Shown here: positions 60,018 to 64,000 of the stretch, in pieces
Layout: each line of letters opens with the position of its first letter
Position numbering within the stretch: position 1 is the stretch's first letter
Source: Leclercia adecarboxylata
GTDB taxonomy: Bacteria > Pseudomonadota > Gammaproteobacteria > Enterobacterales > Enterobacteriaceae
Length of the DNA stretch: 64,000 nt
NCBI RefSeq assembly: GCF_006171285.1
Contig: NZ_CP040889.1
Coordinates: 3,472,001 to 3,536,000, forward strand
Direction: 5' to 3'
Notes under the pieces: generated by a model
The model's input: the letters and a program-made list of their open reading frames with translations, nothing else
What the model was told of the DNA's origin: nothing
The model's database searches: none
Position numbers and translations under genes: made by a program

Positions 60018-60775
60018 AGATGAATCTCCGCACTTAACGGCGCATGGTCGGAAAGGTGACGCCAGTTGCTCAGGGCCAGCGCGGTGGGGCTGCTGGCATG
60101 AGCGTTTTTGACATAGATCCTGTCCAGACGCAGCAGCGGGAACCTCACCGGGAAGGTGCGGGCAGGCCTGCCGTGGGCGAGGGTGAAGATCTCCTCCAGC
60201 CCGGCCTCCGCTTTTAGCGGATGGTTGGCGCGCTGGCGCCAGTCGTTAAAATCGCCCGCCACCACCACCGGCTCCCCTTCGGGCAGGCCGTTGACCCACT
60301 CGGACATCATCTGCAGCTGCGCCTGGCGATGCGCTTCGCGCAGGCCAAGGTGAACCGAAGCCACGTGCAGCGGCCTGTTCAGCTCCGGTATGCCGATCCG
60401 GCAGTAGAGCAGCCCGCGCTTTTCGCTCTCGCCCACCGACACATCATGATTTTCATAGTGTTCGATCGGGTAGCGGGAGAGAACGGCATTGCCGTGATGC
60501 CCCTCGGGATAGACGGCGTTGCGCCCGTAGGCATAATCGCTCCACATGGTGTCGGCGAGAAATTCGTAGTGGCTGGTATCGGGCCAGTTTTCCACATGCA
60601 GGGGATGCACTTCGTGCGCGCCCATCACTTCCTGCAGGCAGACAATATCCGCGCTGACGGTGCGCACGGCGTCACGCAGTTCGGGCAGAATGAAACGGCG
60701 GTTAAACGCCGCGAATCCTTTATGAATGTTGATCGTTAACACTTTAAGCGAAAAATGCCGGGTTTGTTGGGCCAT
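60014..60775 (-). CDS. ybhP: Endonuclease/exonuclease/phosphatase-family protein YbhP
   Basis: 253-aa protein with the EEP fold. Motifs are LTINIHKGF (Asn), [14 protein letters not shown] (metal Glu), [23 protein letters not shown] and [11 protein letters not shown]. Its substrate is unknown, though the operon with clsB hints at phospholipid headgroups or a nuclease role. Start ATG 60775 lies behind GGAAGGAGTGT. First gene of the operon. Confidence 0.93.
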   Translation of the reverse strand: MAQQTRHFSLKVLTINIHKGFAAFNRRFILPELRDAVRTVSADIVCLQEVMGAHEVHPLHVENWPDTSHYEFLADTMWSDYAYGRNAVYPEGHHGNAVLSRYPIEHYENHDVSVGESEKRGLLYCRIGIPELNRPLHVASVHLGLREAHRQAQLQMMSEWVNGLPEGEPVVVAGDFNDWRQRANHPLKAEAGLEEIFTLAHGRPARTFPVRFPLLRLDRIYVKNAHASSPTALALSNWRHLSDHAPLSAEIHL

Positions 60776-60907
60776 ACACTCCTTCCCGCGTCACTATCCT
60801 GATGAAAATAAAGTGTAGTCGTCGTCACAAAAAGGTGCTGTGTTACGGAATTTTCCGTAAAGTGCGATAGTCTGAACATGCAGAGTAAAATCCTTCAGGA
60901 GAGTGCC

Positions 60908-61318
60908 ATGAAGTGGCAACAACGCATACGCGTCGCAACCGGCCTGAGTTGCTGGCAGATTATGTTGCATTTATTGGTCGTGGCCGTACTGGTAATGGCC
61001 TGGATGAGCGGGACCCTGGTGCGGGTCGGCTTAGGATTATGCGTGCTGTACGGCGTGACCGTCCTGTTGATGCTCTTTTTACAGCGTCATCATGAAGAGC
61101 GCTGGCGCGAAGTGGCGGATGTGCTCGAAGAGCTCACCACCACCTGGTATTTCGGTGCGGCACTGATTGTGCTGTGGCTGCTCTCCCGCGTGCTGCAAAA
61201 CAACCTGCTGCTGGCCCTGGCAGGTCTGGCTATCCTCGCAGGACCGGCGGTCGTTTCCCTGTTAGCGAAAGACAAAAAGCTACGCGATATTGCGTCTAAA
61301 CATCGCGTACGCCACTGA
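60908..61318 (+). CDS. ybhQ: Inner-membrane protein YbhQ
   Basis: 136-aa protein with about four membrane segments and the conserved middle [28 protein letters not shown]. Unknown function. The frame opens at 60878, but ATG 60908 ([17 protein letters not shown]) after TCAGGAGAGTGCC gives the E. coli start and length. Its last 39 bp overlap the ybhR 3' end on the other strand. Confidence 0.92.
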   Translation: MKWQQRIRVATGLSCWQIMLHLLVVAVLVMAWMSGTLVRVGLGLCVLYGVTVLLMLFLQRHHEERWREVADVLEELTTTWYFGAALIVLWLLSRVLQNNLLLALAGLAILAGPAVVSLLAKDKKLRDIASKHRVRH

Positions 61319-62386
61319 GCCCGTCACGGCCGCTATCACCAGTAGCGGCCACAAACTCCCCCACACAATATCCAGACTCGCATCCTTCAGATAGATCTGC
61401 TTGGTGATATCGGTAAAGTGCCGGATCGGGTTCACCCAGGTTAAATTCTGCAGCCACACCGGCATGTTCTCTACCGGCGAGACATAGCCCGAGAGCAAAA
61501 TGGCGGGCATCATAAAGACGAACACCCCGATAAACGCCTGCTGCTGGGTCGAGCAGAGCGCCGAGATCAGCAGCCCAAACCCCACCAGCGACAGCCCGTA
61601 AATCACCATCGTGAAGTAGAAAAGCAGCAGCGATCCGGCAAAGGGAATGTGATAGGCCCAGATGCCAATCGCCAGCACGATGCTGGCCTGGAAGGTGGCG
61701 ACAATCAGGGCCGGAACCGCCTTGCCGACGAAGATTTGCCAGGTGGACAGCGGGGAGACCAGCAGCTGATCGAAGGTGCCCTGTTCGCGCTCGCGGGCCA
61801 CCGACAGCGAGGTGACGATCATCACCCCGATGGTGGTGATCATGGCGATCAGCGATGGCACCACAAACCATTTGTAGTCGAGGTTCGGGTTATACCAGTT
61901 GCGCACCACCAGCTCGCTGTTGTTCGGTTTCGGTTTGCCCTCCATCAGCTCCTGCTGATAATCCTTCACCACCTGTTGCAGGTAGTTGGCGGCAATCTGC
62001 GCGCTGTTGGAGTTACGCCCGTCGAGGATCAGCTGCATCGGCGCCGTCTGCAGGGTGTCGAGATTGCGCGAAAAATCGGCCGGGAAGCGCACCAGCAGCA
62101 GCGCCTTTTGCGTGTCGATGGTGGGCTGGATCTCCTGCGGGCTCTTCAGGAGCAGCACATGGGTAAAGGCTTTGGCGCGGGCAAAGCGCTGGGTCAGCTC
62201 CACCGAGTGTTTGCCGTTATCTTCGTTATAGATGGCGATGGTGGCGTTCGTCACCTCCAGCGTCGCCGCCCACGGGAACAGCAGCACCTGGATCAGCACC
62301 GGCAGAATCAAAATCGCCCGGGTCTGCGGCTCGCGCAGCAGCGACTGCAGCTCTTTGCGGATCAATGTCCATAAACGGTGAAACAT
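61280..62386 (-). CDS. ybhR: ABC exporter permease YbhR
   Basis: 368-aa ABC-2 type permease with an N-terminal helix, a large periplasmic loop (about 45-175) and five C-terminal helices. The family motif [22 protein letters not shown] is present. It works with YbhS and YbhF in a drug or sodium/lithium exporter controlled by CecR (YbiH) in E. coli. Convergent overlap with ybhQ. Confidence 0.95.
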   Translation of the reverse strand: MFHRLWTLIRKELQSLLREPQTRAILILPVLIQVLLFPWAATLEVTNATIAIYNEDNGKHSVELTQRFARAKAFTHVLLLKSPQEIQPTIDTQKALLLVRFPADFSRNLDTLQTAPMQLILDGRNSNSAQIAANYLQQVVKDYQQELMEGKPKPNNSELVVRNWYNPNLDYKWFVVPSLIAMITTIGVMIVTSLSVAREREQGTFDQLLVSPLSTWQIFVGKAVPALIVATFQASIVLAIGIWAYHIPFAGSLLLFYFTMVIYGLSLVGFGLLISALCSTQQQAFIGVFVFMMPAILLSGYVSPVENMPVWLQNLTWVNPIRHFTDITKQIYLKDASLDIVWGSLWPLLVIAAVTGSVAYAMFRRNIA

Positions 62387-62421
62387 AATAGCTCCTCAAA
62401 ACGCCACAAAATCAACAGGCC

Positions 62422-62454
62422 CCGTAGGCCCGGTAAGCGCAGCGCCACCGGGCA
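62422..62454. repeat. REP element between ybhS and ybhR
   Basis: CCGTAGGCCCGGT...ACCGGGCA, a single REP palindrome within the ybhFSR operon. It might stabilise the upstream mRNA segment. Confidence 0.75.
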
Positions 62455-62471
62455 CAACCGGTGCACAACGC

Positions 62472-63605
62472 CTAATCCAGCCGCCGTTTGGTTTTCATCC
62501 ACGTCAGCCCAATAAACATCACCGCTGACGCAATCAAAAACAGCAGGTTCACAATCAACACCACCGGGATATTGCCCGCCAGGAACAGGCTTTGCAGGGT
62601 GCTGACGAAATAGCGCGCCGGGATGATGTAGGTCACCGCGCGGATCACCGCCGGCATACTGTCGATCTGGAAAATAAAACCGGACAGCATAATCGACGGC
62701 AGAAACGCGGCGTTCAGCGCCACCTGGGCGGCATTAAACTGGTTGCGGGTGATGGTGGAGATAAGCAGCCCCATCCCCAGGGTGCTGAGTAAAAACAGGC
62801 TGGTGATGACGAACAGTATGAGCAGCGAGCCGCGATAAGGTACGCCGAGAATAAAGACTGACACCAGCATGCAGAGCAGCATCGCCAGCATCCCGAGGAA
62901 GTAGTAGGGGATCAGCTTGCACAGCAGCAGCTCCGTGCGCGTCACTTCGGTGGAGAGCAGCGCCTCCATGGTGCCGCGCTCCCACTCGCGGGCGATCACC
63001 AGCGAGGTCAGAATAGCGCCGATCACCGTCATGATAATGGTCACCGCGCCGGGGATAATAAAGTGCTGGCTGATGGCCGCCGGGTTAAACCAGTACCGGG
63101 TCTGGACGTCGATTAATGGCTCGAATTTTTCGCCGCGATCTTCCGCCCGCTGCATCTGCCACAGCTGCCAGATCCCTTCCGTATAGCCCTGCACAAAGTT
63201 GGCGGTGTTGGGCTCGCTGCCGTCGGTGATTACCTGGATGGGGGCGGTGTCGTTCGCCTGCGCCATGCGGGCCGCGAAATCCACCGGGATGACAATCAGG
63301 CCGCGAATGCGCCCGGCCTGCATCATCTGGGTTAACTGCTGGCGATCGTCGCTGATGGTGGCGTCGATATAGGGCGAGCCGGTCAGAGTATGGGTAAAGT
63401 CGAGCGCCTCTTCGCTGTGCTGCTCCAGCAGAATGCCGACCCGCAGCTTGCTGGAGTCGAGGTTAATCCCGTAGCCAAAGATAAACAGCAGCAGCAGGGG
63501 GATCACCACCGCAATCAGCCAGCTGCTGGGGTCGCGGACGATCTGCCGCGTCTCTTTGATGCACAGGGCGCGGACCCGACGCCAGGAGAGGGCGGTATCA
63601 GACAT
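62472..63605 (-). CDS. ybhS: ABC exporter permease YbhS
   Basis: 377-aa ABC-2 type permease paired with YbhR, with [22 protein letters not shown] as the family motif and [24 protein letters not shown] in the membrane domain. The frame reaches 63722, but ATG 63605 ([15 protein letters not shown]) gives the E. coli length and overlaps the ybhF stop by 8 bp. Confidence 0.95.
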   Translation of the reverse strand: MSDTALSWRRVRALCIKETRQIVRDPSSWLIAVVIPLLLLFIFGYGINLDSSKLRVGILLEQHSEEALDFTHTLTGSPYIDATISDDRQQLTQMMQAGRIRGLIVIPVDFAARMAQANDTAPIQVITDGSEPNTANFVQGYTEGIWQLWQMQRAEDRGEKFEPLIDVQTRYWFNPAAISQHFIIPGAVTIIMTVIGAILTSLVIAREWERGTMEALLSTEVTRTELLLCKLIPYYFLGMLAMLLCMLVSVFILGVPYRGSLLILFVITSLFLLSTLGMGLLISTITRNQFNAAQVALNAAFLPSIMLSGFIFQIDSMPAVIRAVTYIIPARYFVSTLQSLFLAGNIPVVLIVNLLFLIASAVMFIGLTWMKTKRRLD

Positions 63606-64000
63606 GGCCGTGCTCCTTATCCCAGTCGTTGATGAGCGTAATAAACGCCTGTTCCATGGTGGGGTCGGGCTGCTGCTCGTCTGCCACCTGAGCCTTAAGA
63701 TCGTCCGGCGTGCCGTGGGCAATCAGCTTGCCGCGATAGACCAGCCCAATCCGGTCGCAGTACTCCGCCTCATCCATAAAGTGGGTGGTGACCATCACCG
63801 TCACCCCTTTTTCCACCATGCTGTTGATATGCAGCCAGAACTCCCGGCGGGTGAGGGGATCGACGCCGGAGGTGGGTTCGTCGAGAAACAGAATGTCCGG
63901 CTCATGCATCAGGGAGCAGGCCAGCGCCAGCCGCTGCTTGAACCCGAGTGGCAGCGCGTCGGTGGCCTGGCCAGCCACCTGGCGCAGGCCAAAGGCCTCG
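63598..64000 (-). CDS. ybhF: ABC exporter ATPase YbhF, C-terminal part (cut by window end)
   Basis: The last 134 or so residues of a protein that in E. coli has two fused ATPase domains. Seen here from the second domain are the degenerate signature region [19 protein letters not shown], Walker [20 protein letters not shown] and the switch His in [16 protein letters not shown]. The frame stays open to the window edge. It forms an operon with ybhS and ybhR, with overlapping starts. Confidence 0.93.
   Translation of the reverse strand, partial: EAFGLRQVAGQATDALPLGFKQRLALACSLMHEPDILFLDEPTSGVDPLTRREFWLHINSMVEKGVTVMVTTHFMDEAEYCDRIGLVYRGKLIAHGTPDDLKAQVADEQQPDPTMEQAFITLINDWDKEHGHV

Overview
The window is a chromosomal core segment of a member of the Enterobacteriaceae. 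Gene order (sucCD, mng, cyd, tol-pal, tRNA cluster, nadA-pnuC, aroG, gpmA, gal, mod, pgl, bio, uvrB, moa, ybh) follows the E. coli map from about minute 16 to 18, and nearly every protein resembles its E. coli or Salmonella counterpart over its full length. The complete hut cluster, the absence of ybhM and of ybhD-ybhH-ybhI-ybhJ, and the GC-rich repeats point away from E. coli and towards an Enterobacter/Leclercia/Lelliottia/Klebsiella-type organism. The genus is inference. No insertion sequence, prophage or CRISPR array is visible.

Layout. 1-6920: end of sucCD with the SdhX-type 3' sRNA region, then mngR facing mngAB (mannosyl-glycerate uptake and cleavage). 6921-10723: oxygen-regulated cydAB-cydX-ybgE (cytochrome bd-I). 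10872-16552: ybgC-tolQRAB-pal-cpoB, the cell-envelope Tol-Pal machine. 16715-17335: four tRNA-Lys genes and one tRNA-Val, followed by a duplicated tRNA 3' end. 17557-19350: nadA-pnuC (NAD supply), then zitB and ybgS. 21207-27548: aroG, gpmA and the galETKM operon. 27755-33061: modEF, acrZ and modABC (molybdate), then ybhA. 34034-36886: pgl, a tisB/istR-like type I toxin-antitoxin locus, and ybhC. 36935: a preserved lambda attB core. 37111-43377: hutIG, hutC and hutUH (histidine breakdown). 43481-49009: ybhB, bioA and bioBFCD. 48969-49673: an orphan ABC ATPase. 50419-52434: uvrB, then a structured repeat block. 53003-56962: yvcK, then moaABCDE under a Moco riboswitch. 57021-64000: ybhL, the ybhP-clsB-ybhN operon, ybhQ, and the ybhFSR exporter cut by the window end.

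Many expected control sites can be read directly: an FNR-like box before cydA, NadR before nadA, TyrR before aroG, Fur-like before gpmA, GalR/GalS OE and OI at galE, ModE boxes before modA and moaA, HutC-type palindromes, the BirA operator between bioA and bioB, LexA boxes before uvrB and before the tisB-like gene, and a DnaA-box pair before uvrB.

The most notable item is at 35041-35592. A 29-residue hydrophobic peptide gene very like TisB sits behind a consensus LexA box. Facing it is a candidate antitoxin RNA of about 70 nt with its own promoter, a 21-nt region complementary to the toxin leader (one mismatch), and a shared terminator. It lies between pgl and ybhC, a different place from the E. 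coli tisB/istR locus. Other points of interest are the attB site, the ABC ATPase lacking an LSGGQ signature, the tRNA 3'-end duplication exactly 100 bp downstream, and the multi-hairpin block after uvrB.
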